Counted from the stretch's first letter, positions 1-10,096 are shown. The stretch is DNA of 64,000 nt from Enterobacter asburiae (GCF_021440515.1 NZ_JAKCMV010000007.1:46570-110569), one strand, 5' to 3'. Notes: generated by a model from the letters alone, not told the origin. Program-made: numbers and translations.

Positions 1-134
1 AACTGGCGACTGAGCTGGCGTTACAGGGTGCGGCAGGGGTATTGGATCCGGGCGCAACACACTGTTTCATGCCGACTTTAGTGCGTCGCCATTCCGTATC
101 TATTCGGCAAACTGTGGTTCCGATCACTAACTGA
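1..134 (+). CDS. galS: GalS, galactose isorepressor, C-terminal fragment
   Basis: The window opens inside a reading frame (frame beginning at base 3) that ends with TGA at 132-134. The 43 visible residues, including [18 protein letters not shown], match the C-terminus of the LacI-family isorepressor GalS as I remember it from E. coli. GalS represses the mgl operon and its own gene when galactose is absent. Its place directly upstream of mglB is the usual enterobacterial arrangement. The DNA-binding domain and most of the sugar-binding domain lie outside the window, so nothing can be said about their integrity. Confidence 0.88.
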   Translation, partial: LATELALQGAAGVLDPGATHCFMPTLVRRHSVSIRQTVVPITN

Positions 135-146
135 TTACATCAGGTG

Positions 147-207
147 ATGTAACCGTTTTCAATCTGTGAGTAAATTCACAGTATCTTAACAAGACGCTTA
201 CTATGAT
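147..207 (+). promoter_or_regulatory. mglBAC promoter: GalS/GalR operator, CRP site and -10 box
   Basis: Three elements lie in order. At 147-162 ATGTAACCGTTTTCAA fits the GalR/GalS operator consensus except at its two end bases. At 165-180 TGTGAGTAAATTCACA is a perfect CRP half-site pair with a 6-base spacer. At 202-207 TATGAT is a good -10 box. A start near 214 would put the CRP centre at about -41.5, which is the class II activator position. This agrees with the known control of mgl by cAMP-CRP and the gal repressors. The start site itself is inferred. Confidence 0.82.
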
Positions 208-428
208 GTCAGCGTTTTAGGGGCTGAAACGCTATGTAACGGTGATTAATCAGTTTCACCATAGTCAACGTGCCCGAAACAACCAATAAAACGCATTACT
301 GGAGCGTTACCGAACACGGAAGATAGAAATTTTATAAGTGAACTTCGGCTGTCAGTAACGTTTTATTAACACCTGCCCGCCGTCCGTTATTCACAAGAAC
401 TACCCTGCATAAAAAAACCGGAGATACC

Positions 429-1427
429 ATGAACAAGAAGGTGTTGACCCTGTCCGCTGTTATGGCAAGTATGCTTTTTGGTGCAGCAGCGCACGCTGCG
501 GATACCCGTATTGGCGTAACGATTTATAAATACGACGACAACTTTATGTCCGTTGTGCGTAAAGCTATCGAGAAAGACGGCAAATCAGCGCCAGACGTTC
601 AGCTGCTGATGAATGACTCCCAGAACGACCAGTCCAAACAGAACGACCAGATCGACGTTCTGCTGGCAAAAGGCGTGAAAGCGCTGGCTATCAACCTGGT
701 TGACCCGGCAGCAGCAGGCACCGTGATTGAGAAAGCGCGCGGCCAGAACGTGCCAATCGTCTTCTTCAACAAAGAACCTTCCCGTAAAGCGCTGGATAGC
801 TACGACAAAGCGTACTACGTGGGTACTGACTCTAAAGAGTCCGGTATTATCCAGGGCGACCTGATCGCGAAACACTGGGCGGCAAACCCTAACTGGGACC
901 TGAACAAAGACGGTCAGATCCAGTTCGTTCTGCTGAAAGGCGAACCGGGCCACCCGGATGCTGAAGCGCGTACCACTTACGTGATCAAAGAGCTGAACGA
1001 CAAAGGTCTGAAAACCCAGCAGCTGGCGTTAGATACCGCTATGTGGGATACCGCTCAGGCAAAAGACAAGATGGACGCGTGGCTGTCCGGCCCGAACGCT
1101 AACAAAATCGAAGTGGTTATCGCCAACAACGATGCGATGGCAATGGGTGCGGTAGAAGCGCTGAAAGCACACAACAAATCCTCTATCCCAGTATTCGGCG
1201 TGGATGCACTGCCAGAAGCGCTGGCGCTGGTTAAATCTGGCGCAATGGCCGGTACCGTGCTGAACGATGCCAACAACCAGGCGAAAGCCACCTTCGACCT
1301 GGCGAAAAATCTGGCCGACGGTAAAGGTGCGGCTGACGGCACTAACTGGAAAATTGAAAACAAAATCGTTCGCGTACCTTACGTGGGCGTAGACCAGTCC
1401 AACCTGGCTGAGTTTATCGGTAAATAA
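429..1427 (+). CDS. mglB: MglB, periplasmic galactose/glucose-binding protein
   Basis: Periplasmic binding component of the high-affinity beta-methylgalactoside (galactose/glucose) ABC transporter, which also feeds the chemoreceptor Trg. The 332-residue product starts with a classical signal peptide (about residues 1-23, cleavage after AAAHA) and continues as a type I periplasmic binding fold beginning [14 protein letters not shown]. An EF-hand-like calcium loop is visible at about residue 157 (DLNKDGQIQ), as in the E. coli protein. The start has a GGAGA ribosome site 5 bases upstream. It is the first gene of mglBAC and is followed by a hairpin that probably stabilises the highly expressed mglB message. 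Confidence 0.97.
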   Translation: MNKKVLTLSAVMASMLFGAAAHAADTRIGVTIYKYDDNFMSVVRKAIEKDGKSAPDVQLLMNDSQNDQSKQNDQIDVLLAKGVKALAINLVDPAAAGTVIEKARGQNVPIVFFNKEPSRKALDSYDKAYYVGTDSKESGIIQGDLIAKHWAANPNWDLNKDGQIQFVLLKGEPGHPDAEARTTYVIKELNDKGLKTQQLALDTAMWDTAQAKDKMDAWLSGPNANKIEVVIANNDAMAMGAVEALKAHNKSSIPVFGVDALPEALALVKSGAMAGTVLNDANNQAKATFDLAKNLADGKGAADGTNWKIENKIVRVPYVGVDQSNLAEFIGK

Positions 1428-1448
1428 ATTTTCTGTATTGTTTTCACT

Positions 1449-1472
1449 GGGCGCAATCCGTTGCGCCCTTTT
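1449..1472 (+). terminator. Intercistronic hairpin between mglB and mglA
   Basis: A perfect 8-bp stem GGGCGCAA (1449-1456) / TTGCGCCC (1461-1468) with a 4-base loop is followed by TTTTA. In this position such a structure probably acts as a partial terminator or 3' stabiliser, letting mglB be made in excess over mglA and mglC. The structure is seen; its effect is inferred. Confidence 0.65.
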
Positions 1473-1506
1473 ATAACGCGATATGCGAGGCCAACAAGGT
1501 ATAATT

Positions 1507-3027
1507 ATGGTCAGCACAACTACTCAGTCGTCCGGTGAATACTTGTTGGAAATGAGCGGTATCAACAAGTCATTTCCCGGTGTTAAGGCACTCGATAACG
1601 TTAATTTAAAAGTTCGTCCTCACTCTATTCACGCATTAATGGGGGAGAACGGGGCGGGTAAATCAACGTTATTAAAATGTCTTTTTGGGATCTATCAAAA
1701 AGATTCTGGCAGCATTCTTTTTCAGGGGAAAGAGATCGATTTCCATTCAGCGAAAGAAGCGCTGGAAAACGGTATCTCCATGGTTCACCAGGAACTTAAC
1801 CTGGTACTGCAACGTTCGGTAATGGATAATATGTGGTTGGGTCGCTACCCAACGAAAGGTGTGTTTGTCGATCAGGATAAAATGTATCGCGACACCAAAG
1901 CCATTTTCGACGAGCTGGATATTGATATCGATCCGCGCGCCCGCGTCGGGACATTATCCGTTTCCCAGATGCAGATGATCGAAATTGCAAAAGCGTTCTC
2001 CTATGATGCCAAAATCGTCATCATGGACGAGCCAACATCGTCATTAACGGAAAAAGAGGTTAACCACCTTTTTACAATTATCCGTAAATTAAAAGATCGC
2101 GGCTGCGGCATTGTTTATATCTCGCATAAAATGGAAGAGATCTTCCAGCTGTGCGATGAAATCACCATTCTGCGTGACGGTCAGTGGATTGCTACTCAGC
2201 CTCTTGAAGGGCTGGACATGGACAAGATCATCGCCATGATGGTGGGCCGCTCCCTGAACCAGCGCTTCCCGGACAAAGAAAACAAGCCGGGCGAAGTGAT
2301 TCTGGAAGTGCGCAATCTTACCTCTCTGCGTCAGCCCTCTATTCGCGATATCTCCTTCGACCTGCACAAAGGCGAGATCCTGGGCATTGCCGGACTGGTC
2401 GGCGCAAAACGTACCGATATCGTGGAAACTCTGTTCGGGATCCGTGAAAAATCGGGCGGCACAATTACGCTGCACGGTAAGAAAATTAATAACCACAACG
2501 CCAACGAAGCCATCAATAATGGTTTTGCGCTGGTGACCGAAGAGCGCCGCTCGACCGGTATTTATGCCTATCTCGATATTAACTTTAACTCGTTAATCTC
2601 GAATATTCGCAATTATAAAAGCAAAATTGGCCTGCTGGATAATTCCCGCATGAAGAGCGATACCCAGTGGGTTATTGACTCTATGCGCGTAAAAACGCCG
2701 GGCCATCGCACGCAAATCGGTTCCCTTTCGGGGGGTAACCAGCAAAAGGTGATTATCGGCCGCTGGTTGTTAACGCAGCCGGAAATTCTGATGCTGGATG
2801 AACCCACCCGTGGTATCGACGTGGGTGCAAAATTCGAGATTTACCAGCTGATCGCCGAGCTGGCGAAAAAGAATAAAGGGATCATTATTATTTCTTCCGA
2901 AATGCCGGAATTGTTAGGGATCACAGATCGTATTCTGGTAATGAGCAATGGTCTCGTCGCCGGTATTGTTGACACTAAAACAACAACGCAAAACGAAATT
3001 CTCCGTCTTGCGTCTTTGCACCTTTAA
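1507..3027 (+). CDS. mglA: MglA, galactose/glucose ABC transporter ATPase
   Basis: The 506-residue sugar-import ATPase of the carbohydrate uptake type 2 family, made of two fused nucleotide-binding domains. The N-terminal half has Walker [10 protein letters not shown] (about residue 43) and Walker [12 protein letters not shown]. The C-terminal half has a degenerate Walker A (GLVGAKRTD), normal for this family, then LSGGNQQK and [10 protein letters not shown]. An in-frame upstream GTG-type start would add eight residues, but the ATG at 1507 gives the E. coli length and N-terminus ([16 protein letters not shown]). It couples ATP hydrolysis to sugar import through MglC. Confidence 0.96.
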   Translation: MVSTTTQSSGEYLLEMSGINKSFPGVKALDNVNLKVRPHSIHALMGENGAGKSTLLKCLFGIYQKDSGSILFQGKEIDFHSAKEALENGISMVHQELNLVLQRSVMDNMWLGRYPTKGVFVDQDKMYRDTKAIFDELDIDIDPRARVGTLSVSQMQMIEIAKAFSYDAKIVIMDEPTSSLTEKEVNHLFTIIRKLKDRGCGIVYISHKMEEIFQLCDEITILRDGQWIATQPLEGLDMDKIIAMMVGRSLNQRFPDKENKPGEVILEVRNLTSLRQPSIRDISFDLHKGEILGIAGLVGAKRTDIVETLFGIREKSGGTITLHGKKINNHNANEAINNGFALVTEERRSTGIYAYLDINFNSLISNIRNYKSKIGLLDNSRMKSDTQWVIDSMRVKTPGHRTQIGSLSGGNQQKVIIGRWLLTQPEILMLDEPTRGIDVGAKFEIYQLIAELAKKNKGIIIISSEMPELLGITDRILVMSNGLVAGIVDTKTTTQNEILRLASLHL

Positions 3028-3042
3028 GATCAGGGGCTCCTC

Positions 3043-4053
3043 ATGAGTGCGTTAAATAAAAAAAGTTTTCTCACTTATCTGAAAGAAGGCGGTATTTACG
3101 TTGTTCTTTTAGTATTACTGGCGATTATTATTTTCCAGGATCCTACGTTCTTAAGTCTGCTGAACTTGAGTAACATTCTGACCCAGTCTTCCGTGCGTAT
3201 TATTATCGCACTGGGCGTGGCGGGGCTTATTGTAACGCAGGGTACTGACCTGTCCGCAGGGCGTCAGGTGGGGCTGGCGGCGGTGATCGCCGCAACCATG
3301 CTGCAATCGATGGAGAACGCCAACAAGGTGTTCCCGGAAATGGCGACCATGCCGATTTTCGTGGTGATCCTGATTGTCTGCGCCATTGGCGCGGTGATTG
3401 GTCTGATTAACGGTATCATCATTGCGTATCTGAACGTGACGCCGTTTATTACCACCCTGGGCACGATGATCATCGTTTACGGTATCAACTCCCTGTACTA
3501 CGACTTCGTGGGCGCATCGCCAATCTCCGGCTTTGACAGCGGGTTCTCGACCTTCACGCAAGGGTTTATCGCGATGGGCAGCTTCCGCCTGTCGTACATC
3601 ACCTTCTACGCGCTGATTGCGGTGGCCTTCGTCTGGGTGCTGTGGAACAAAACCCGCTTCGGTAAAAATATCTTCGCTATCGGCGGCAACCCGGAAGCGG
3701 CGAAAGTCTCCGGCGTTAACGTTGCTCTGAACCTGCTGATGATTTATGCGCTGTCCGGCGTGTTCTACGCCTTCGGCGGGATGCTGGAAGCGGGCCGCAT
3801 CGGCTCTGCCACCAACAACCTCGGCTTTATGTACGAGCTGGATGCAATTGCCGCCTGCGTGGTGGGTGGGGTCTCCTTCAGCGGCGGCGTGGGTACGGTG
3901 CTTGGCGTGGTAACCGGTGTAATCATCTTCACCGTTATCAACTACGGCCTGACCTATATCGGCGTGAACCCGTACTGGCAGTACATCATCAAGGGCGCGA
4001 TTATTATCTTCGCGGTCGCGCTGGATTCACTGAAATACGCGCGTAAGAAGTAA
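3043..4053 (+). CDS. mglC: MglC, galactose/glucose ABC transporter permease
   Basis: Integral membrane permease of the Mgl importer, 336 residues, the full family length. It has many hydrophobic segments typical of the BPD_transp_2 family, such as YVVLLVLLAIIIFQDPTFLS near the N-terminus and a charged C-terminal tail ALDSLKYARKK. The gene begins 15 bases after mglA with a GGGGCTCCTC leader and closes the operon before a strong terminator. It forms the membrane channel through which sugar delivered by MglB passes, powered by MglA. Confidence 0.96.
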   Translation: MSALNKKSFLTYLKEGGIYVVLLVLLAIIIFQDPTFLSLLNLSNILTQSSVRIIIALGVAGLIVTQGTDLSAGRQVGLAAVIAATMLQSMENANKVFPEMATMPIFVVILIVCAIGAVIGLINGIIIAYLNVTPFITTLGTMIIVYGINSLYYDFVGASPISGFDSGFSTFTQGFIAMGSFRLSYITFYALIAVAFVWVLWNKTRFGKNIFAIGGNPEAAKVSGVNVALNLLMIYALSGVFYAFGGMLEAGRIGSATNNLGFMYELDAIAACVVGGVSFSGGVGTVLGVVTGVIIFTVINYGLTYIGVNPYWQYIIKGAIIIFAVALDSLKYARKK

Positions 4054-4070
4054 GTGCTGTGATGTGAAAA

Positions 4071-4098
4071 AGCCCGCTCGTGTAGCGGGCTTTTTTTT
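4071..4098 (+). terminator. Rho-independent terminator of mglBAC
   Basis: Stem AGCCCGCT (4071-4078) / AGCGGGCT (4084-4091) with loop CGTGT, followed by a run of eight T. On the other strand an A-rich flank precedes the stem, so it may also stop transcription coming from the convergent HTH gene, which ends at 4097. Confidence 0.88.
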
Positions 4099-4531
4099 AT
4101 GATAAGAGCGAAACGAGCAACGTTTTTGACACCGGGACCAGCCCGGTTACCAGGCCGAATGGCTTGAAGATTTTGTTAATGACCTCTGCGGAATAATTGC
4201 CTCTGTCGTTTTCCACATCCGACAGCGTTTTTCGTGACACATTGACCAGCCTGACGTATTCATCCTGCTTAAGCCCGAGGACTTCAACCCTCAGCCGTTT
4301 CAGGGCCGCTCCCTGGGTGATGTTGCCCAGCAAAATGTCCCGAATCGCTGCATGTAACACGGACTGTCGCTCCAGAGTTCCGACCCGCTGTATACCCGGC
4401 GAAACGCGCTGTCTTATGACGGGTATCGCCTCGGCACTATCCGTTGAGCTATTTTTCTGATTTTTCTCTGTTTTTCGAACGCGGGCCAATGTCTGTTCGA
4501 GGGCAGACTCTTTCTTATCAGGCGTTTTCAT
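4097..4531 (-). CDS. Xre-type HTH protein, probable antitoxin of the HipA-like toxin
   Basis: A 144-residue protein with a helix-turn-helix region in its second half (about residues 75-135, containing VRLVNVSRKTLSDVENDRG), resembling HipB/Xre regulators. The first 50 residues are charged and probably flexible. Its ATG overlaps the stop of the upstream HipA-family gene by 4 bases (ATGA), so the two are almost certainly co-translated. In most toxin-antitoxin pairs the DNA-binding partner neutralises the toxin and represses the operon, so that is the inferred role. The order here, toxin first and HTH second, is the reverse of E. coli hipBA. A large palindrome upstream of the pair is a plausible operator. 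Confidence 0.72.
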   Translation of the reverse strand: MKTPDKKESALEQTLARVRKTEKNQKNSSTDSAEAIPVIRQRVSPGIQRVGTLERQSVLHAAIRDILLGNITQGAALKRLRVEVLGLKQDEYVRLVNVSRKTLSDVENDRGNYSAEVINKIFKPFGLVTGLVPVSKTLLVSLLS

Positions 4532-5919
4532 AGCAATCCCCAGCGAGCCAGCTTATCCGAAACATATCGAAAACCGATGGCGGGCATGTCCAGTATTTGT
4601 TCGGGTACGCCGCGAGCATGTAACCTTTCGGGCAGGTCTATAAGCTGAACGGCCGTTTCATGCAGTGCTTCCATTAAAGTGGATGCGGGAACCCATTCCG
4701 TCAGCGACTGGGCAATGTTATTGAAATGATATTCGCCTCCCGATTCACAGGATAATGACCACTTAAGCGTGCGAGGTATTCCCTCTGGATCTGCTTTCAT
4801 CGGGGCAAAATCATACACGGGCGAGAGCATGATCTGATTCTCGGCTTTTATAAACGCTGTGTTTCGACCATGGTTATCGCTGTTTCCAAAAATTATATTC
4901 AACAGGTCGCGGCGTACCCATTCAATGACAAAATCTTGAGTATCAAAATGATAGCCCTGTTGTTGAACCATATTGCTGCCCGTGATTTTTTCGATCAACC
5001 TTCGCAGCGTGGTTTCCTGGTCAAGGATAGTGCCTGGTGCTTTTTGTAACAGCGAATACACCGATTCCATACCTAGTCTGATCAACTGGCCCTGCTCATT
5101 TCTTGTGATGTCGAAGCGCGGCAGCCACAGGGAAGGGTAATGTGAACCTTCCTCAAGACGCATCGTCTGCGTAGAAATGGTAGAAAACCCCATCGCGGCG
5201 AGTTCATGGTAATAGTGAAATTCAGCCCGGAGGATATTGCAGTCAACTTCCGTTCTGCCGCCGCGTGGATACTTGACCAGATAATAGCGATCTTCTCTGG
5301 ACGGTTCGTTTTGCCAGGTATCTATCCAGATGGCGTCTTCTTCACTACAACGCAGTAAAAGCTTAGGAGCTTCACCGCCCGCACCGGTAGCGCCACCCGC
5401 TGCGGCACCTCGCTCCTGTGCGTAATCCAAAAAATCGGCGGCACGATTAATAACATCATTAACGGTGAATGTTTTAGCGCTCGCCGATTCGCTCCACTCA
5501 GGTACGGATTCTTTTATACGTAAATTCCCGACCGGAGACATCGTCCCGTATTTCAGTAGCCTGTAATTTTGCTGCGCCGCGGGCAAATCGCTGATATCGA
5601 GCGCATTTACCCAGTATCGGCGGCTCGCTCCGCTTGGAATAATGTCATCAATGAATCTTAACCAGCCGGGGTGTCCACCATCATCAAAGAAAAGTGATAC
5701 CGGATGATTGAGAGAAACCGCGTGATTATCATCGCGATCGAGAAAATCGAGGGCGTAGTCGGTGAGATAATTGACCTGCGTGGTGTTCCAGTCACCCTTG
5801 TCAGCGCCTGGGTAGTTGATAAGCGCAATATCTCTCCATGTTTCATTCAACCATGCCTGTATCGTCAGAGATTCCACGTCGCCTCTCCCTAATAAAGTAA
5901 TGGGTGAAATATTACTCAT
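4528..5919 (-). CDS. HipA-family serine/threonine kinase toxin
   Basis: A 463-residue HipA-like protein. The kinase signatures are visible: a glycine-rich P-loop region ending GEAPKLLLR (about residues 180-190), an ATP-contacting lysine in YLVKYPRG (about 216), the catalytic loop GNSDNHGRN with Asp 348, and the metal-binding Asp 370 in SPVYDFAP. HipA-type toxins phosphorylate targets such as glutamyl-tRNA synthetase and cause growth arrest; the target here is unknown. I chose the ATG at 5919 over an in-frame TTG at 5937; neither has a good ribosome site, so the start is uncertain. The pair sits where E. coli K-12 carries preTA/yeiS, which suggests an insertion or replacement. Confidence 0.78.
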   Translation of the reverse strand: MSNISPITLLGRGDVESLTIQAWLNETWRDIALINYPGADKGDWNTTQVNYLTDYALDFLDRDDNHAVSLNHPVSLFFDDGGHPGWLRFIDDIIPSGASRRYWVNALDISDLPAAQQNYRLLKYGTMSPVGNLRIKESVPEWSESASAKTFTVNDVINRAADFLDYAQERGAAAGGATGAGGEAPKLLLRCSEEDAIWIDTWQNEPSREDRYYLVKYPRGGRTEVDCNILRAEFHYYHELAAMGFSTISTQTMRLEEGSHYPSLWLPRFDITRNEQGQLIRLGMESVYSLLQKAPGTILDQETTLRRLIEKITGSNMVQQQGYHFDTQDFVIEWVRRDLLNIIFGNSDNHGRNTAFIKAENQIMLSPVYDFAPMKADPEGIPRTLKWSLSCESGGEYHFNNIAQSLTEWVPASTLMEALHETAVQLIDLPERLHARGVPEQILDMPAIGFRYVSDKLARWGLL

Positions 5920-5976
5920 TAAAGCGCGTTCAGGCAAATTAGGTTACTTATATCACTCATTGTTGAATAATTGTGT

Positions 5977-6006
5977 AGTTAATGCGTTTTATATTACGCA
6001 TTAACT
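5977..6006 (-). promoter_or_regulatory. Long palindrome upstream of the hipA-like operon, candidate operator
   Basis: An 11-bp perfect inverted repeat, AGTTAATGCGT (5977-5987) and ACGCATTAACT (5996-6006), with an 8-base A+T spacer. It lies about 60 bases upstream of the hipA-like start. Its 8-base spacer is the same as in the E. coli HipB operator, though the arm sequence differs. Binding by the downstream HTH protein is inferred. Confidence 0.55.
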
Positions 6007-6012
6007 TGAGGG

Positions 6013-6092
6013 GGGCTTCCCGGTGGCGCTGCGCTTACCGGGCCTGCATTTTCTGGTACGTAGGTCGGGTAAGGCGAAGCCGCCACCCGGCG
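6013..6092. repeat. REP/BIME-type palindromic repeat pair
   Basis: Two REP-like units face each other: a variant CCCGGTGGCGCTGCGC unit from about 6019 and a standard unit at 6060-6091 reading GTAGGTCGGGTAAGGCGAAG and then CCGCCACCCGGC. The same unit recurs at 38668-38738. It lies between the 3' end of sanA and the hipA-like operon. Confidence 0.8.
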
Positions 6093-6100
6093 ATGAACAT

Positions 6101-6841
<741 letters not shown>

Positions 6842-6914
6842 TTAACTCAGGCTACTTTACCCGTCAGGTAAGAGCAAGAAACAGCGAATCAAGTGAGGTG
6901 TTTTTCATCAATGC

Positions 6915-6932
6915 GCGGGCATTTCTGCCCGC
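6915..6932 (-). terminator. Hairpin downstream of cdd
   Basis: GCGGGCA (6915-6921) / TGCCCGC (6926-6932) with a 4-base loop lies 12 bases past the cdd stop. The following bases on the minus strand are not a clean T-run, so this is a weak or factor-assisted terminator. Confidence 0.45.
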
Positions 6933-6943
6933 ACAAAGTGGCG

Positions 6944-7828
6944 TTATGCAAGCAGCACGCGGTCTATGGTGGTGCAGCCCAGCGCCTTAAGGGTCGCGGC
7001 GGTGGCGTCCCACTGGATCAGTGGCGCATCGGCTTTCTCTGCCAGAATCGCGCGCTGGATATCAGGATAATCGTAACCGTTAAGACTCAGCAGGTTCAGC
7101 GCGCCCTGTAGCGGAGGCAGGGTTGGGTTGAACGCCGCGTTCTCGGCGTAGCTGCCGCTGAAGATGCGACCGTCGCGGCACTGGAGCGCCACGCCGCTCG
7201 GGGATTTGCTGTACGGGGTATGGCTCTTATTCGCGGCAGCGATCGCCGCTTCGCTCAGCGCATCGCCGGAGAGCGCAAAGCCGTGGTCCTGTTCGTCCAT
7301 CAGCAGCGTTTTGATCTCCAGATCTTTCGGCCCGAAAGCGTCCGGCAGGTAATCCCCCAGGGTATGCGGCGCACGGCCCGGCAGGTTAATGCGCAGCTGC
7401 AATCCGCTGTTGAGTTCATTCATAAACTGACGGCAGTGGCCGCAAGGGGTGTAGTTCACGGTAATGGCGCGAAGCGCTGTTTCACCGCGCAGCCAGGCGT
7501 GGCTGATGGCGCTCTGTTCGGCGTGAACGGTTTGCTGCATGGTGGCACCGAGGAACTCCATGTTTCCGCCGAAGTACCAGGTGCCGCTAACGCCGCGCGC
7601 AATGGCGCCAACGTTGAAGTGGGAGAGATCGGCGCGGGCGCAGGCGGCAGCCAGCGGCAGCAGCGCGAAGGCCAGCGCGTCTTCGTCAAGTCCCGTCGCC
7701 GTTTTGAGCGTCGTGACCTGCTCAGCCGTCAGCAGGGCGGGGAAGTGTGCATCCGCCAGAATCGGGGTCAGGGCTGACTGCAAATTCTCGGCAAGCTCTG
7801 CAAAAGCAGCGTGAAAACGTGGGTGCAT
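6944..7828 (-). CDS. cdd: Cytidine deaminase
   Basis: Zinc-dependent deamination of cytidine and deoxycytidine to uridine and deoxyuridine in pyrimidine salvage. At 294 residues it is the long enterobacterial dimeric form with two homologous domains. The active site is plain: HAEQ gives zinc ligand His 102 and catalytic Glu 104, and PCGHC gives Cys 129 and Cys 132. The C-terminal half is the non-catalytic copy. A CRP-like site lies upstream, in keeping with the CRP/CytR control known for cdd. Confidence 0.97.
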   Translation of the reverse strand: MHPRFHAAFAELAENLQSALTPILADAHFPALLTAEQVTTLKTATGLDEDALAFALLPLAAACARADLSHFNVGAIARGVSGTWYFGGNMEFLGATMQQTVHAEQSAISHAWLRGETALRAITVNYTPCGHCRQFMNELNSGLQLRINLPGRAPHTLGDYLPDAFGPKDLEIKTLLMDEQDHGFALSGDALSEAAIAAANKSHTPYSKSPSGVALQCRDGRIFSGSYAENAAFNPTLPPLQGALNLLSLNGYDYPDIQRAILAEKADAPLIQWDATAATLKALGCTTIDRVLLA

Positions 7829-7886
7829 GGCGAAGCCTCATAAAGGTTAATGGATCGGTAGTGTACGGAGCCGATGGGGCTTTATA

Positions 7887-7902
7887 TGTGATCCACTTCT
7901 CA
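7887..7902 (-). promoter_or_regulatory. CRP-like site in the cdd promoter
   Basis: On the minus strand TGAGAAGTGGATCACA matches the CRP half-site pair (one mismatch, TGAGA for TGTGA) with a 6-base spacer, about 60-75 bases upstream of the cdd start. The E. coli cdd promoter has CRP and CytR sites in the same place. A second, weaker CRP-like stretch overlaps 7904-7925. Confidence 0.65.
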
Positions 7903-7956
7903 TTATTTATGCAACTTATGAAATCAAAATGAAATTTGCGCGACGCATCGCAAATT

Positions 7957-8652
7957 TTAGCCCACCACCGCCAGAATAATCGGGAACAGGAACGGGGCGA
8001 TTAACGAGGTCATGATCCCGCAAATGACCAGGGCCAGCGAGCTAAAGGCCCCTTCCTGATAGTCCATCTCGGCGCAGCGCGCGGTGCCCAGGGCGTGAGA
8101 GGCCGTCCCCATCGCCAGGCCGCGCGCCGCTTTGGTATGAATACGCATGGCATTCAGCAGGGTGTGACCGAACACCGCACCCAGAATACCGACAAAAATC
8201 ACGCACACGGCGCTGATCGCGGGGATACCACCGATGCTGCCACCCACCGCCATCGCAATTGGCGTGGTGACCGATTTCGGCAGAATAGAGGCCGCAATCT
8301 GTGGCGAAGCGCCCATCAGTAAGGCCACGGTGGTGCCGGTCACCATCGCTACCAGGCTGCCGATAAAACAGATGGTGATGATGGACTTCCAGCGGGCGCG
8401 GATCTGGTGCAGCTGCTCATATAAAGGAAAGGCCAGCGCGACGACAGCCGGTTGCAGCAGGTCGTTTAACACCTTGCTGCCGGCAAAATAACGCTCGTAG
8501 GGGATACCCGTCAGCAGCAGGAAAGGAATAATCACCACCATCGCGACCAGCAGCGGGTTCAGCAGGGGCATTTTGAAACGAACGGCAAGCCTGCGCGCGG
8601 CGAAGAAGACCACCAGGGTTAACGGCAAAGACCACCAGATATTAGCCATCAT
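7957..8652 (-). CDS. yohK: YohK, LrgB/CidB-family membrane protein
   Basis: A 231-residue polytopic membrane protein of the LrgB/CidB family, with hydrophobic segments throughout and the conserved stretch [20 protein letters not shown]. With its partner YohJ it resembles the LrgA/LrgB pair, which was described as holin/antiholin-like and in some bacteria transports pyruvate or related small acids. In enterobacteria the role is not settled. Its start overlaps the stop of yohJ by 4 bases, so the two are co-translated. Confidence 0.94.
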   Translation of the reverse strand: MMANIWWSLPLTLVVFFAARRLAVRFKMPLLNPLLVAMVVIIPFLLLTGIPYERYFAGSKVLNDLLQPAVVALAFPLYEQLHQIRARWKSIITICFIGSLVAMVTGTTVALLMGASPQIAASILPKSVTTPIAMAVGGSIGGIPAISAVCVIFVGILGAVFGHTLLNAMRIHTKAARGLAMGTASHALGTARCAEMDYQEGAFSSLALVICGIMTSLIAPFLFPIILAVVG

Positions 8653-9047
8653 TGTTTTGTTCCTTTCTGCCCGACTACTTTACGTTCGCCGTGTACCAGG
8701 TGCGAACTCCAGCTCACCACCAGGAAAACCACCAGCGTACTCACCGCGCAGGAGACCACGATCGGGCCGAACTGGGCTTTAAGAAGCTCGTAATACTGCA
8801 TCACCCCCACGCCGATAGGCACGAACAGCAGCGCCATATAGCGGATCAGCACGAAGCAGCCGGGGTTAACCCATTTGGCCGGCAGAACCTGTAGCGCCAG
8901 CAGCACGAACAGGATCAGCATGCCGATAATGCTGCCGGGAATGGTGATAGGAAGCAGGGAGGCGATGAAAATCCCGGCGTAAAGACAGGCGTAAATCAGG
9001 ACGAATGCGCGCAGGTACTGCCAGATAGTATTGAGTGTTTTTCTCAT
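8649..9047 (-). CDS. yohJ: YohJ, LrgA/CidA-family membrane protein
   Basis: A 132-residue protein with four predicted membrane helices, LrgA/CidA family (UPF0299), holin-like in size. A longer frame starts 12 codons upstream, but the ATG at 9047 follows an AAGGACTTTCACC ribosome site and gives the E. coli length and N-terminus ([15 protein letters not shown]). It is the first gene of yohJ-yohK. A CRP-like site sits in the gap shared with the divergent aminopeptidase gene. Confidence 0.93.
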   Translation of the reverse strand: MRKTLNTIWQYLRAFVLIYACLYAGIFIASLLPITIPGSIIGMLILFVLLALQVLPAKWVNPGCFVLIRYMALLFVPIGVGVMQYYELLKAQFGPIVVSCAVSTLVVFLVVSWSSHLVHGERKVVGQKGTKQ

Positions 9048-9096
9048 GGTGAAAGTCCTTGAAGAAACGCATTCATCATACAATTAAACCCGAAAA

Positions 9097-9112
9097 TGTG
9101 CCACGGATCACA
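9097..9112. promoter_or_regulatory. CRP-like site between yohJ and the second map gene
   Basis: TGTGCCACGGATCACA has the CRP layout (TGTGc-N6-TCACA, one mismatch). It lies 50-65 bases upstream of the yohJ start and about 140 bases upstream of the divergent gene. Control of yohJK by CRP is an inference from position only. Confidence 0.45.
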
Positions 9113-9250
9113 TCATGAATTTTGAGCATACCAGACATTCCAGAATGGAACGTTGGGCATTTCCACAAATGGACAGCCCCGCGTTTCAGTGCCAGTATGT
9201 GATTTACAGTTGAATCAAGCAATTAAGCCTTGCAACGCAGGAGATGCGCC

Positions 9251-10030
9251 ATGTCATCCATTATTATCAAAACCGCCGACGAGCTGGCAAAACAGCGTCA
9301 TGCGGGTGAACTGTTAGCCTCTGTTTTTACAATGTTAGACGGATTTATAAAGCCCGGCGTCACGACCATGGCGATTAACAACCGCGTGGAAGAGTTCATC
9401 GTTAACGAACTACACGCCCGTCCGGCCAGCAAAGGGCAGTACGACTTTCCCTACGTTCTGAACACCTCTGTTAACGACGTGGTGTGCCACGGGATGCCGA
9501 AAGAGTCCGAACACCTGAAAACGGGCATGATTGTGAACGTGGACATCACCCTTGAAAAAGAGGGCCTGATAGCCGATTCCAGCAAAATGTATCTGATTGG
9601 CGAGGTGTCGCCCCTCGCGCGTCGTCTGGTGAAAAAGACCTACGAGGCGATGTGGAAAGGTATTAAGGCGGTGAAACCCGGCGCCACGCTTGGGGATATC
9701 GGCCACGCGATTCAGTCTTTCGTTGAGGGCAACGGCTACAGCGTGGTGCGCGAATACTGCGGACACGGCGTGGGCCGGGAGATGCATGAAGATCCGCAGG
9801 TATTGCATTACGGCAAACCGGGAGAAGGCGCGGTGCTGAAAGAGGGAATGGTGTTTACCATCGAGCCGATGGTGAATCAGGGCGACAGCCGCATCAAAAC
9901 CAAAAAAGACGGCTGGACGGTGGTGACGCGCGACAAAAAACTCTCGGCCCAGTGGGAACATACCGTCGCCGTGACCGCAGACGGCTTTGAGGTGCTGACG
10001 CTGCGCCCGGAAGAGTCCATTCCCGGTTAA
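9251..10030 (+). CDS. Type I methionine aminopeptidase, second copy
   Basis: A 259-residue M24A-family metallopeptidase that would remove N-terminal methionine. All five metal ligands expected from E. coli MAP are present in order: Asp in NVDITL, Asp in IADSSKM, His in GHGVGREMHED, Glu in FTIEPM and Glu in QWEHTV. The essential housekeeping map gene normally sits next to rpsB, so this is probably a paralogue. An in-frame TTG gives seven more residues, but AGGAG at 9239-9243 sits 7 bases before the ATG at 9251. K-12 has no gene here. Its role (a specialised substrate range or a backup) cannot be told from sequence. Confidence 0.85.
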   Translation: MSSIIIKTADELAKQRHAGELLASVFTMLDGFIKPGVTTMAINNRVEEFIVNELHARPASKGQYDFPYVLNTSVNDVVCHGMPKESEHLKTGMIVNVDITLEKEGLIADSSKMYLIGEVSPLARRLVKKTYEAMWKGIKAVKPGATLGDIGHAIQSFVEGNGYSVVREYCGHGVGREMHEDPQVLHYGKPGEGAVLKEGMVFTIEPMVNQGDSRIKTKKDGWTVVTRDKKLSAQWEHTVAVTADGFEVLTLRPEESIPG

Positions 10031-10096
10031 CGGCCGGGCTTTCCACATACCTGGAGAGCGGCTACTATAGCGCGTCTTTTTTCACAGGTACTCAGA

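Noticed and set aside
9115..9213. 32-codon plus-strand frame ahead of the second map gene
   Set aside because: Considered as a small partner gene, but it has no ribosome site and unremarkable composition.
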